This document shows, in pieces, positions 10,844 to 22,957 of a DNA stretch of 64,000 nt. The notes under the pieces were generated by a model that saw nothing but the letters and a program-made list of their open reading frames with translations, had not been told where the DNA came from and searched no databases. The position numbers were made by a program, and so were the translations under genes. This stretch comes from Arthrinium phaeospermum (lineage: Eukaryota; Ascomycota; Sordariomycetes; Amphisphaeriales; Apiosporaceae). The DNA is taken from contig QYRS01000007.1 in the NCBI GenBank assembly GCA_006503535.1, positions 2,356,001 through 2,420,000 of the forward strand. Reading direction: 5' to 3'. Every line of letters begins with the position of its first letter. The first letter of the stretch is position 1.

Positions 10844-13800
10844 ATGAGATCGACGCCTCGAAGGCCCAGCGAGGGCACGGAAGCCCAGCAGGCCGTCGCT
10901 TCCTCTTCCACCCAGCAGTCAACGCGTTCTCGGCCTCGCTCCAGTCAGACCACCATTTCCATGAACTGGGACGACGGGGACTCGTTATCGCCTCGCCCCC
11001 GAATGAAGTTCGAAGTGGCCGAATGCATCGAGACAAAGACCATCACCACCACCACCACCACGAAGCGCTCCTACCCACCATTATTTGTTCGGGAGCCGAG
11101 GTCCTTGGCGACCCTCGATTCAAAAGAATACCCGCTCGCCCAGAAACCCACGCCACCCGAGCTGGCCAAGTTTTCCTTCGACCTGGACAAATATGGCGCC
11201 CTGTCGTGGCCTGGTGCCGACGAACATGGGACTGAGGTACGTTTCTAACTAACTCCTATGACTCTGGACCCTTTAAAGTCCTCAACTGACATATCGCATT
11301 CCAGTCCTTCCACACTGCCACTGGCGACGAGCAAATGCAGGATGGCATCAAGACCGAGCCCGACCTCGATATTCCCCAGACTCGCCGTCGATCCTCCAAG
11401 GCCCCTATGGAATTGGCAACACGCAGATCTCATAAGATGGACACCCGCTCCGCTTCCCCCATTGTGTCCGGCTCGGTGCGGAAAAAGTCTCAGAGGCCGG
11501 TGGCTAGATCACAGGGCCCCAGCCTCACAACTGCTGTCTCCGACAAACTGAGGAGAACGTTGGCGAATGGACCGCGTAGGGACGGCGATAGGGAACTCGG
11601 TACCGCGGTGCGTCCTGCCAGCGGCTTCCCGGTGACCCCTGACACCACAGAGCTGGCCGGGCCTGCTGTTTCGCAAGAGTACCCGGAAAGGCCACACCGT
11701 CTTGGACGAAGCCACCTCGACTCCTTTGAGACGCCCGAATCTGATCCCAGCCAGGCCCACCAGCATGAATATTTCGACATTTCGAGCCCCGCCGGCAGCG
11801 ACACCCACACCGTCTTCAGCAGCAATGTAGCGACTCCGCCCATTACGGATGCGGATCCGGAGCCCCTGACCGATGCCGACGAGACCTTGCAACAGTCGAT
11901 CCGTGCTTTGCAACATCCCCGACCGATTAACACGCTGGCCGCTCAGGATGCGAGCCTGCCTAGTCCCCGGTTGTCTCCCACCCTCCAGGCTGCCCAGCTC
12001 CACACCGCCGATCGCGACGAAGATGGCGACGAAGACAGCATGTCTGTGGTTGTCCACGACGATAGCCAAGACGTGGCCGACGAGGAATACGCCCATTCAT
12101 CATCAGCTTTGGCCGAGTTTCGGTCTCAAATGCTCAACCCTCAGCATGCCAGCTCGCATGCTCTCCAATCCGGTATCATGGATAGTCGCACGATGCTGGA
12201 GTCGTTTGATGCTATGCCGGCTGAGATGAAGTCGTTCATGATCTACCAGTTCCTTCGTCGATGCCCGAGAAAGACGTTGCACGTGGTAGCCGACGTGGTT
12301 GGCCCCGCACTCAAGTGCGACATCCTCAAGGACCTCCCTGGCGAATTGACGCTCCACATCATATCCTATCTCGACTCACAAGATCGCTGCCGCGCCAGCC
12401 AGGTGTCCAAGACTTGGCGCAACATCATCGACAGTGACGAGACGGGATGGAAGGAACTCTTCGACCGGGACGGCTTCACTCTCCCCCCTGGTGAGTTGGA
12501 CAGAGCCGTCAGGGAGGGCTGGGGCTGGCAGGACCCTGTTGGACCCGAGGGCTGTGAGCTTGACTTCAGCCTTCAGAAGCGGATGGCTTCTAGCGAGGCA
12601 GAACTCCGCTCTTCGGCTAAATCTGACGCATTATCGCCCTCCCAGGCGAAGTCGTCTCGGGCGACCAAGCGTAAGAGGTTGGGCTTCCATACCATCAGTG
12701 ACCGAACCAGCAAGCGACGTATCAGCGACAACTTTCTGAAGAAGGAGAAGGAGGAATCCCAACCGTCGCCCAAGATGCACAAATCTGAGGGACCCATTTC
12801 GGCAGCAAATGCCGCGGCCGTGGCCGTGCCGGATCCCCATATCGGAATCCCAGCTCTGCGAAAGTTGCATCTCTTCAAATCCCTATACCGACGTCATTTC
12901 ATGATCCGCAAGAGCTGGACCAGTGGCAAGGTCAAGCCTAGCCACGTCGCCTTTCCCGCCCACCCTCGACATGTCATTACATGCCTGCAGTTCGACGAAG
13001 ACAAGATTATCACTGGCAGCGACGACCAGCTCATCCATGTCTATGACACCCAGACCGGAAAATTGCGCAAGCGTCTCGAGGGCCACGAAGGAGGTGTGTG
13101 GGCCTTGCAGTACGAGGGCAACACATTGGTGTCTGGCTCTACCGATCGCTCAGTCCGTGTCTGGGACATCGAAAAGGGGCTTTGTTCGCAGGTCTTTTAC
13201 GGCCACACTAGCACTGTGCGATGCTTGCAGATTCTCATGCCAAAAGACACCGGCAAGATCCAGGACGGCGCGCCTGTTATGATGCCCCCTAAACCCTTGA
13301 TCATTACCGGATCGCGCGACAGCCAGCTGCGAGTATGGCGCCTCCCTGAAGCCGGTTCTAGACGGTATATCCAGACTGGCCCTCCTGCCAACGATGCCGA
13401 CTGCCCCTACTTCATTCGCACGCTCCAGGGGCATAGCCACTCGGTTCGTGCCATCGCTGCCCACGCCGATACCCTGGTGAGTGGCAGTTACGACAACACG
13501 GTTCGGGTCTGGCGTATCAGCACTGGGGAGACGGTTCATGTACTCCAAGGACACTCGCAAAAGGTGTACAGTGTGGTGTTGGATACGGAACGCAACCGGT
13601 GCATATCGGGCAGTATGGACAGCTTTGTCAAGATTTGGGATCTCGAGACGGGCAGCTGCCTCCACACTCTCGAGGGACATTCCCTCCTCGTTGGACTGCT
13701 TGATCTCCGCGATGAGCGTCTGGTGTCTGCCGCCGCTGACTCGACGCTGCGTATCTGGGACCCTATTACCGGACGATGCCAGTCCACTCTGACTGCCCAC

Positions 13801-14169
13801 ACTGGTGCCATCACCTGCTTCCAACACGACGGGCGCAAGGTTATCAGTGGAAGCGACAGGACTCTCAAGATGTGGGACATCCGCACCGGCGAGTGCATCC
13901 AAGACCTGCTTACCGACCTTAGTGGGGTCTGGCAAGTACGATTTGATGAACGACGATGCGTTGCCGCTGTGCAACGAAACCAGTTGACCTATGTAGAGGT
14001 ATGTTTACCCTTGTTACTTCCTACGCCTTGCCCGCATACTGACTTGTCCTGATAGATTCTCGATTTCGGCGCTGTCCGTGACGGAAAACCCGTCGGCGAG
14101 CTTGGCAAGCGAATCGTGTTGCAGTCCAATGAGCTCACTCGAGATGCCGAAACCGAAGATAACAACTGA
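10844..14169 (+). CDS. cdc4: F-box/WD40 protein, Cdc4/Pop1 type (SCF ubiquitin ligase)
   Basis: Three exons: 10844-11236, 11305-13998, 14056-14169; 1066 aa. Introns gtacgt...ccag and gtatgt...atag are in phase. After a disordered Ser/Pro-rich N-terminus comes a dimerisation segment of Cdc4/Pop1 type (PAEMKSFMIYQFLRRCPRKT), then an F-box from about residue 470 (LPGELTLHIISYL... VSKTWR), a basic linker with KRKR, and seven to eight WD40 blades from about 680 to 1050 ending in GSxD...VxVWD repeats. Together these define the substrate receptor of an SCF E3 ligase that binds phosphodegrons and acts in nucleus and cytoplasm. The F-box text is of Cdc4/Fbw7 rather than Met30/SconB type, so cell-cycle or CDK-inhibitor turnover is the likely role. 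A Thr run (TITTTTTTK) lies near residue 67. Confidence 0.93.
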
Positions 14170-15427
14170 GGTTCTCAGCCAGCCAGTTGAGCGGTGGTGT
14201 ATTTCATTTCCTGTTTTGCGGTTCGTCGCTACGAACCCGTCGTTATTGTTTGAACTGCTTGTCATGGCACGGCGTTGGGGCAAGCGAAGCCTATCGGGTA
14301 TCATGACTCGGCATTACTTATACGGAATGGGCGAAACATTGGCCCTATGATGAGGACGTGGGCATCGCGAAAAGCGACCCTGCGTTGCGAGCGCGGCGTT
14401 TAATGGAGAAATATTGGTATCCCCCAGCATGCCGGCAAGCCTACCAGGGGTCCCCTGGGGGTTTGCTTGAGAAAATGTTTTATTTAAAGGAGGAGGCAGC
14501 AATCAATGGTGTCGTGGAAACCTGCATTTTCATCATATCCAAGATGGACAGCATAAGTTAGGGTTGTTTTCAAGCATTGTGTAGGAGTTAGTACGGTTGA
14601 CTTTTTCCATGGTAATGATGGTTGAACTTATTTTATATGTACTCGCTGCCCCACGAGGGATACTCAATGAACCTGTTTAATTCAGCAGTATGTGACTTGA
14701 TCCAGTGCATGTTGATGAGCGCAATGAATGCGAATACGAAATCGACGTAAGGTCCGGACAACGGCATTCCCGGCCCCGTGGGATCATGCTATCGCCGATA
14801 GCAGGCAGCGGCTCCGCATGCTTGGCTGGCTGCCTGATGCCTAGGGGAATCGCGATGATTCGGCACCTCCTCGCGACACCGACACGTCTTTTGAAAACGC
14901 GTGTCTCGGGCAATGATTTCTAAGCAACTGCCGATGCGTGCTTGTGACGTATTATTTACCACACACATTCAATGGGTCCGGAGCGGATGAGTGGAGAGGC
15001 GACGGATGTGTGCTGAGCATCCATTCCGCGGAGTTGCTTGATTTGCGAGGTGTCTGGATTTGTAAGATTCCAAACCCTAAACCACGAGACAATGAATATA
15101 GGAGTCATACGATCCCATGCGACATTCGGCAGTTTCATGGTAACAGAGTGCGCGAGATGGTCTGTCGGATGTGGCCTGGTCGGCGATGGGACATGGCCTC
15201 GAGTCCCCCGTGAAGGTATATAGGGAAGTGGTCCGCCACAGAAGAAGCGTCAATTGAAGATCCGTCGATTCAGACAGAGTATCAATAGAATCACATTTAC
15301 TACTTCACACAGCAAACATACCTCAAATTTTCCTACCACAGGTGACGCCCAAGGCCTCAAAATCCGCTGCCGCTTGCTTCCACGAGCAAACAAAGATCAC
15401 CGCTAGCCGTAATTCGAAACTTCCGTT
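14170..15427. promoter_or_regulatory. Intergenic region with promoter of the CYP55-like gene
   Basis: The first part is the 3' flank of the F-box gene; no coding sequence was recognised. A TATATAG box at 15217-15223 lies about 205 nt before the P450 start, a reasonable distance for a TATA promoter with a moderate leader. Confidence 0.5.
15217..15223 (+). promoter_or_regulatory. TATA box of CYP55-like gene
   Basis: TATATAG about 205 nt upstream of the start codon; assigned by position only. Confidence 0.4.
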
Positions 15428-16740
15428 ATGGCACCACATGGTAAGCGGTCTTCCTACCATGGAATTCATCTACACTGTTACTGACAAACAACATGATAGA
15501 CCTACCCAACTTCCCGTTCGCTCGGGAAGAGACGTACCACCCCCCGCCCATCTACGCCCGACTTCGCAAGGAAGCCCCCGTCTCGCAGGTGCGGCTGTTC
15601 GACGGCCAGGTCGCGTGGCTCCTCACGAAGCACCGGGACTGCTGCGACGCCCTCGCCAGCCCCAACCTCAGCGCGGACCGCCGCGCCCCGGGCTACCCCG
15701 AGATCCACGCGGGCGGCCGCAAGGCGCGGGAGGCGGTCCCGACCTTCGTCAACATGGATGACCCGGACCACGCGGCGCAGCGGGCGATGCTGGAGGACGA
15801 GTTCGCGCCGGACACGGTGGAGCGCAAGTGGCGGCCCGTGATGGAGGAGGTCGTGGACGCGGTGTTGGAGGGGTTTGTGGCCAAGGGACGGGAGGCGGCG
15901 GAGAAGCGGCAGGAACCTGTCGACCTCGTCAGGGAGTTCGCCGTCCACGTCCCGACGCTCATCATCTACCGGGTCCTCGGCGTACCGGCGGCGGACGTGG
16001 AGCGCTTGTCGCGGGATAGCGAGATTCGCAACAGCACCAGCCGGAACGCGGCGGAGACGGCCAACTTGGAGCTGCAGAAGTACATTGCCGGTCTCGTCAA
16101 GCAGAAGATGCAGCAGCAGGAGCAGCAGCAGAAGCCTGGTGATGACATCATCAGCAAGCTGGTGGCAGAGCAGCTGGAGCCCGGCCACCTCACCGAGGAG
16201 CAAGTTGCTACTCTCGCCTTTGTCGTCCTGACCGCGGGTAACGCCGCGCTCATCAACAGCATCGCCCTCGGGGTCCTGACGCTGCTGCAGCACCCGGACC
16301 AGCTGGCCGACTTCAAGCAACAGCCCGAGGCGTTGGCGAGCCAGCTGGTCAACGAGGTGACGCGCTACCACACCGCGTCCGGCCTCAACAGCCGGCGGGC
16401 CGTGAAAGAGGACCTGGTGATTGGCGGGCAGCTGCTCAAAAAGGGGGAGGGCGTCATCTGCGCCGTGCAGGCCGCGAACCGCGACGGGGACAAGTTCCCG
16501 GATCCCGACAAGTTCGATATCCACCGGCCCGGGATGCGACCCGAGGACACGCTGGGGTTCGGGTTCGGGCCGCACCGGTGCCAGGCGGAGTACTTCTCGC
16601 GGGCGCAGCTCGAGATTGTGTTTGTCAAGCTGTTTCGGCGGCTGCCGGGGCTGCGGCTGGCGAGGGGGGAGGGGGGGTTGGTTTACTCGGGGCCGACTAT
16701 GAATATTGGGGTCGAGGGGTTACCGGTGTATTTGGAATGA
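15428..16740 (+). CDS. CYP55-like cytochrome P450 (P450nor relative)
   Basis: Exon 1 is only 13 nt (15428-15440, M-A-P-H-g), then intron gtaagc...atag, then exon 2 15500-16740; 417 aa. The start was chosen because it restores the family's N-terminus (DLPNFPFARE). There is no membrane anchor, so the enzyme is soluble, as in fungal nitric oxide reductase P450nor, which takes electrons directly from NADH. Landmarks: the VSQVRLFDG strand, the EIRNSTSR region, an I helix LTAGNAALINSIALG, and heme loop FGFGPHRCQAE with Cys365. The family resemblance runs end to end. The residue aligned with the catalytic Thr243 of Fusarium P450nor is Ala254 here. A Gln-rich insertion (MQQQEQQQKP) sits before DDIISKL. 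NO reduction is therefore uncertain; another CYP55-type activity is possible. Confidence 0.88.
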
Positions 16741-17318
16741 GGTTTTTTTCGTTGGGGTCGTCGGCGCGAGATGTGTTGAAGACGACGATTTTGTGTACGC
16801 CAGTGCTTTAGTCTTGTGGGCAGAATGTCACCCGTCACTACTCAGTCCTACCCTTACCCCTTATCCAATTTGAGCTTTTCTGCAATATAGTTTGTCATTG
16901 ACAGTCATCGTTATATGAGATTCAATATACCTAATCATGCCTGATACTGAGATTATAATACCAGACGATGATTGGATATTGATCTTATCAGTACCCAAAT
17001 CAAGAGGTTGTAGTGAGATGAATAGCCATCTATTTATACCACCAGGCAAACAAGGAGATCGATTAGGCCGTAACTCCCGATCCAGAAGCAAGTGAAGTTG
17101 GATGAATATTATTTGGGTTACATTATTTCGCCTCTTTATAGCCTCATTACGGCGGCGGAGAATCATGACCTGTCTACCAATGTACTCGTACAGATATCCT
17201 CGTAAGATTCCAATCCATCGTCCTGTTCCCGTTTCCCTTTCCCTTTCCCTCATTACCCATACAAATACATTTATTATCAGTTGCGCTCCGTAGTCATAAA
17301 TTAATGTGGCACCAAGAA
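16741..17318. other. 3' flanks of two convergent genes
   Basis: No gene seen. Contains an AT-rich half and a (TTTCCC)-type pyrimidine run near 17,225-17,250. An open minus-strand frame here has no family features. Confidence 0.5.
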
Positions 17319-19143
17319 TCATCGTCTCTGGCTCACAGAAATATTGTGGCCCCAGTCCATGCCGTCCTCCAGCGACGACTCCTGAACCGTAATCTCCTTC
17401 AGAATCGCAATGCCGTTCCCGTTGGCGGCCACCACGTCGGCCTCGGCCGGCCGGCGGACGCTAGTCGACGTCATGGACGCGGCGTCGTGCCGCAGGATGA
17501 TCTGCTCGTCGCTGCCCCAGCCGGACCTACTACTGGTGCCGAGGCTCTTCTCCGACACCTTAGCCCGCCGCGACGACTTTTTGAAGAGGTTGTCGCTCTT
17601 GCCCGGCGGCCGGTCCTGCAGCTCGATAGCAGCCCCAGGGATGATCTGCGACTTGGTGGCCGACTTGCCGCCCCCGCCCAGGCCCCCGGTCCCGGTGGTT
17701 CGGTCGGCACTGGGGCCGGTACGCGAGCGCGTCGAGCCCGTGACCCAGTTCTTGGTCCACTTGAAGGCCTGCAGGATGGCGCGAATCTTGGGGTGGATGA
17801 AGGGCATGTTGGTCACGACGATGGCGACGAAGGTTTCGCGGGTGGCCCACCGGGAGCCCTCGACCGCACCTTCGGGGCCGGACTAAAGGATGAATGTATG
17901 TTAGACTGTGGTCAGGGCGGCTGATTGACATAAGGGGGGGTACGAACGTTGAGAATGACGTGGGCGCGGATGCTACCGGCGATGGCAATGAACAGGCCGC
18001 CGCTGAACAGGGCCATCAGGGGGAGACGCTTGCGGAGATCGATGTTGACCTGCCATAGTAGCTAGAAAGGGGAGGTGGCAGTTAGTAGTGTGCGTTTCGG
18101 ATCAGAAGATGTGTTAGCTCGAGTCGGATCCTTACCGGCAGTGGGATCGAGATGAGATAAGCATCACTCAGTACATTTAGGATGACGACCACGAGCACGT
18201 AAACGCTTGAGATGGTAGGTTGGCAGACGTCTGTAGGGTTATAGGTTATTAGTATTGGCTGAAACGCGATTGTAGATCAATAAGGGCGGCGAGAGTAGAC
18301 AGCTGACTTACTTCCAGGGTTCGGATAGATCTGCCAGAACTTGTGAAACGGCTGACAAGAAAGAAGAATAGACATGGCCACGATCAAATACGTAGCCCCT
18401 AGCATGTAATATGAAATGTTGATCAGGAGCCTCGACTTCTTGATGGTGGTTCTCTCACTGTTGGGTGTCGCCGGAAATCGTCAGCACTTCTGCGCATCTA
18501 ATCTGCAAAGCAAAGCCACAGAAACAGATGAGAACCTACAAGAGCCTTTTGTAAGAGAATGCAATGCATAGTTTCAGAGACCATAGGATGAAGGCGTAGA
18601 ACGACCATCCGATGACCTGGATCTTGGACCCCCACACACGTTTGTAGAATTCGGTCGAGTTCGGGTCGAGTCGGGCGCGTTGGTCGTCCGTCACTGCATG
18701 AAAGGCGCGGGAATTAGCGACAACTCTTCAGTGAATAGGGCTGAATGGCAATGGTTGAATAAAGGGAGAGACAGAAAGATCCAACAGCATCAAGCACCTA
18801 TGAATCGGACTTACTATAACTGTTGGTGAGGCCATCGAACTTGGCACCCACCAGGTATGCAGCTACCGTCTCGGCCACGAAAACAAGCTGCAGTAGCACG
18901 CATAATTAGTAAAGCAGTCCATTGCGAATAGGGGCCGACACGGCGACGTTATCTGTCATGTTTCGAAGCCAGGAAACGCAAACTCACCCCAGATACGCAG
19001 ACCAGGTAGTCGTCGAAGGCAAAGTTGCGAATGCCCACCATCTCCCAGCGCACCCATATCCGGAGGCTGATGACCCAGATGCCCAAGCTCAGGAGGATCC
19101 AGGCCTCATCCTGCGATCCCATTTCGTGTTTCGTTTCCGGCAC
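17319..19143 (-). CDS. Rhodopsin-type integral membrane protein (PTH11-like)
   Basis: Seven exons: 19143-18988, 18887-18815, 18693-18540, 18457-18312, 18230-18136, 18061-17948, 17882-17319; 433 aa. All six joins preserve frame and use GT-AG. The order of segments matches the large fungal 'rhodopsin domain' family: TM1 (WILLSLGIWVISLRIWVRW), then FDDYLV, a second helix with AAYLVG, an EFYKRVWGSK loop, LSCQPFHKFW, the SVYVLVVVILNVLSDAYLISIPL helix with WQVNIDLRKRL after it, and ETFVAIVVTNMPFIHP. Seven hydrophobic spans fit a plasma-membrane receptor-like topology. The cytosolic tail is Ser/Arg/Gly-rich and ends KEITVQESS. No CFEM domain precedes it. The ligand is unknown; PTH11-like members sense surfaces or nutrients. 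A pyrimidine tract on the coding strand lies upstream (19,318-19,362). Confidence 0.88.
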
Positions 19144-21118
19144 GAGGCTGGCCCAGACACTCTTCGTGGGTGTGTTGTTGTCGTTGCTCGTTTCTTGCGG
19201 GGGTGGGGATTGCTGTTTCTGATGAGGTCTAGTGCCGGGCGTGTCTCGAGCTTGTTATGCAATGCAATGCAGGTGTCAATGGGCAGTATCACGGATGGTA
19301 AACAGCAACTAAACGAAGGAAGTGAAGAGGAGAGAAGAGGAAAAAAGAAGGGAAAAAGAGGGCCGGCGCATGAAGAGCTTAGGTTCAATATGACACCGGC
19401 TGTTATAGGTAAAACGTCAACACCCAAAATCTGCCGGCCCGCTACTGTGTTTGACAGGACGGGTGAGGCGGCAGCCATCTCTCGACTCTGCCGGTAGGCT
19501 CCGGCTCTTGGGAAATCTTTCCCAGGGTCCAGGGGAGGCTAGCGAACGCCCACGACCTGAACCAGCCGGTTTGGCCCTAGTCGCAGAACGAAAAGAAGCA
19601 GGACGTTTCCAATAGGCGGTCGCACCGGTTTGCGCTGGTTGGTTGCCAGCCATCAACACCTCACACCACCGTTTTCGGTCACAAACAGTAAGCCATAGTA
19701 GCTCCGGGCTATAGTGCATGTCGATCCCTTGGTGATCGCCTATTGGGTTACGTAGCCTAATTGCCATGAGCTAGCGCGGTTTAGCAATGGATGCGTTACT
19801 AGCTCGATAGACGAATGAATGAATGAATGAGCGCTCGCAAGACTGGTTCGAATCGGTCTTCGTGCTGTTCGGGTCTCGCTCCAGAAACATGCTAGGTTTT
19901 CAGCCCGGCGAGGCGTCAGGGCAGGACGTGCGCGGTCAGACTCAAAACCGCCTTATCGTCTCCGCTAGCCCGGCCGATCAGGAGCACGTTATTGGTTCTG
20001 AGACGGCCGGATGACCAGCTCTTGCAGCCGCCGTATCTACTTAGCCTGGAAGGTGGGTGGGCATGTAGACGGGGGCCCCGTTCAGGAGACTAGATTGATA
20101 ACCGTATTTTGTGGCGGGGCGCCCGGCGGCTGCACCTAGCAGAGAGGCAGGTGGTACTTTTACGGAGTAGGTAGACCAAGGGGAAATCCAAGGAGGGACC
20201 TTCTCCAATCTCAATGCGAAGGAGGATCTCGGGGTTCAGCTCCCGGCTCGAGTCGCCGAGGGGTGAGCAGGGTTTTAATCAACCAATCCGGGAACACATG
20301 GCAGTGCCAGCAGAATCACCCCGTAGGTATACCCATTTACCGTAAGCACTAATGGCTTGGCTCAGCCCAAAGAGCGGGTCAAACCTCCAAGCCTGGTTAG
20401 TAATTGAGGCTACTCTAGCCCCAATATCTTGGCGTTTGCGACTCTACGCTTGTCTGGTAGTGGTACCGGTCAAAAGGGGGACTTTTTCATGAACGAGCAA
20501 CAAGGAAACCGTTCTCAGCTCTGTTCCTCGTGGCAGGACCTCGTGGCTACTGCTCGTGGTAGACTTCTAGCCTAGCTGGCGGCGTCTCAGGTCACTACTT
20601 CAAATGATACTAATGTTATTAGCCATGCAGAGCCAGGAGCTTCTGCCACTAAGGCCTAGCTCCATGTTTAAAAGAACCGGTACTTTGGGTTGTTTTGGTT
20701 ACTGTATACCAGTATTAGTATAGGTCTGAACAGCAGTCACCTACTACTGTGCCGCCGTCGGCCCACGGATGATGACAGAATGATAGGCGACTTTGGTGGA
20801 GATCCAATGCACTCCCCTCCACCCCCTCCATCCCCTCTAATTTTGGCGGTATCCGGCTGGCTGGGCATAGCAGATACCCAAGTATGAAAAAGGAAAGAAG
20901 CTGCGAGTGACGTGCCCCACACACCTTCTTACTGTACACCTCCTCTTACTGGCCGTGCTGCCATGCGCACACACATAAGTTGGCGAGATCCGGCTCGGGC
21001 ATTTCTCTTGCTGCCCCTCTCTGGTGTTACTTCAAAGTGAATCTTGTGTTTTGTTTTGTCCTGACAACCCACCTCCATTTGCAATTCACGTTTGAAGACG
21101 ACCCCGGAGTACAAAATC
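19144..21118. promoter_or_regulatory. Divergent intergenic region
   Basis: Two kilobases between divergent starts. It holds a long purine tract on the + strand at 19,318-19,362 (pyrimidine on the strand of the membrane-protein gene) and a GAAT tetranucleotide run at about 19,812-19,830. No gene was recognised. Confidence 0.45.
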
Positions 21119-22957
21119 ATGGCTACGTACGACTTCATCGTGGTGGGCAGTACGTCTTCCCCCTCGATCCATCCCATGGCGTAGATCTTCCCCGCCCCCT
21201 TCCTAATACTGAGCTGTTTACAGGCGGCCCTGCCGGCAGCGCCGTCGCCTCCTCCCTCTCGCGCACCCGCGCCAAGCCGTCGGTGCTGCTGCTCGAGGCG
21301 GGCGGCCAGAACGCGGACCCGAACCTGCGGGTGGACGGCAAGCGGTGGCTCACCTTCACCAACGAGGAGATGAACTGGGGCTTCAAGACGGCGCCGCAGG
21401 AGCACTGCGACGGCCGGTCCATCGACTACTCGGGCGGCCGCGGCCTGGGCGGCAGCTCGGCCATCAACTTTGGCGTCTACACCATCGGCGCCCGCGACGA
21501 CTACGACGAGTGGTCGCGCGTGGCCGGGAACGATGAGGCGTTTGGCTGGAGTGCCAGTAGGTTTATCCGAATTGGAATCGTTGAGAAAGTGAGACTGACA
21601 CTGACATCATTCAAAAGTGCAAAAGCGGTTCAAGCAGCTCGAGGACTTTAGCGAGAAGCGGCCGGCGCACGTGGCCGCCAAGTTCGCCAAGCCGGACATG
21701 GGCAACCACGGCACCAGCGGCTCGCTCAAGGTCGGGTTCGCGGCCGAGTGGGAGGACGACGTGGTGCCGATGCTCGAGGTCTTCGAGAAGGGCGGCTTCC
21801 CCATCAACCCGGACCACAACTCGGGCAACCCCATCGGCATGTCCGCCCTCATCAGCTCCGCCCGCAACGGCAAGCGGTCCACCGCCCAGGACCTGTACGC
21901 CGACAAGCCTGAGAACCTGACGATTATCACCTGCTCCCGGGTCCGGAAGCTGATCCTCGAGAGGCGCAAGGTGGTCGGTGTCGAGACCAAGGACAAGAAG
22001 TACCGCGCCAGCAAGGAAGTCATCCTCTCGGCCGGTGCGCTCAACTCGCCCGCCGTCCTCATGCACTCCGGCATCGGCCCCAAGAGCCAGCTGAAAAAGT
22101 ACCAGATCCCCGTGGTGCTCGACGTGCCCGCCGTGGGCCAGGGCCTGCGCGACCACCAGTTCTGCCCCCTGGTGTACTCCCGCAGCGAGACCAGCACGGC
22201 CCGCAAGGCCTTCTACGGCGACCAGCAGACCATGGACGCGGCCCTGGAGCAGTGGAAGCAGGACGGCACGGGCCCGTGGTCCAAGTTCGCCTGCCAGGCC
22301 GGCATCGGCTTCTTCAAGCTGCCCGACCTGCCGAGCCACCCCGCGTTCCAGGCGCTGCCGGCGTCGGAGCAGGCCCTGCTCCAGAAGCCCACGGTGCCGC
22401 ACTACGAGGTCTTCACCCACTTCCCCATGCACTGGTTCCTGCCCGAGTTCCCGCCCGAGAAGCTCAGCTACTCGTGTTTGTTGGTGTTCCTCTACAACGC
22501 CCAGGCCCGCGGCGAGGTGACGCTGCAGTCGGCCGATCCGGACGCCCCGCTCCGCTTCGACCCGCGCGTCCTGAGCGAGGACTTCGACCGCGCCGCCGCC
22601 GTGCTGGCGCTGCGCGACGTCCTCGACCGCGTCGTCAAGAGCGAGGACTACCAGAAGGACACGGTCGAGGCCCTGGCCGTGCCCGCCGGCGACAGCGACG
22701 AGGACCTGCTGGCGTACTGGAAGAAGACCATCTCGTCGTCGTGGCACATGACGGGCACCCTCAAGATGGGCCCCGCCGGCGGGGCGCCTGATGCGGTGGT
22801 GGATCCGGAGTTCCGCGTCGTCGGGGTCGAGGGGTTGAGGGTGGCGGATATGTCGGTCGCGCCCGTGCTGATTAGTGGGCATATCCAGGCGGCGGCGTAT
22901 GCGACGGGGTTGACGTGTGCGGAGAAGGTGGCTCAGCAGTATGGGCTGGACGCTTGA
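21119..22957 (+). CDS. GMC-family FAD oxidoreductase, intracellular
   Basis: Three exons: 21119-21149, 21224-21556, 21618-22957; 567 aa. The first intron splits the dinucleotide-binding motif, and joining it gives VVGSGPAGS at residues 8-16, the FAD Rossmann loop. GMC signature 1 follows (GGRGLGGSSAINF), then signature 2 (LSAGALNSPAVLMHSGIGP) and the C-terminal catalytic region SSSWHMTGTLKMGP with His498 and the second His543 in SGHIQA. The start is immediately followed by the Rossmann strand, so there is no signal peptide and the enzyme is expected to be cytosolic or peroxisomal. It oxidises a primary alcohol or choline-like substrate using O2 or another acceptor. Length and motifs are complete, and no substrate-defining feature was recognised. 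Confidence 0.92.

Noticed and set aside
15502..16575. 357-codon open frame antisense to the CYP55-like gene
   Set aside because: Same codon-bias shadow; low-complexity Leu/Arg text.
17222..17255. TTTCCC repeats as an interstitial telomere
   Set aside because: Fungal telomeric unit is TTAGGG/CCCTAA; these copies do not match and are few.
16861..17322. 153-codon minus-strand open frame
   Set aside because: Lies between convergent gene ends, has AT-driven Ile/Arg text, and most likely is 3' UTR.
19840..19860. GGTTCGAATC, resembling a tRNA B box
   Set aside because: No A box, anticodon arm or acceptor stem could be drawn around it.
21611..22882. 423-codon open frame antisense to the GMC oxidoreductase
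   Set aside because: Follows from strong third-position GC bias of the real gene; Arg/Ala/Gly/Val-rich text with no motif.
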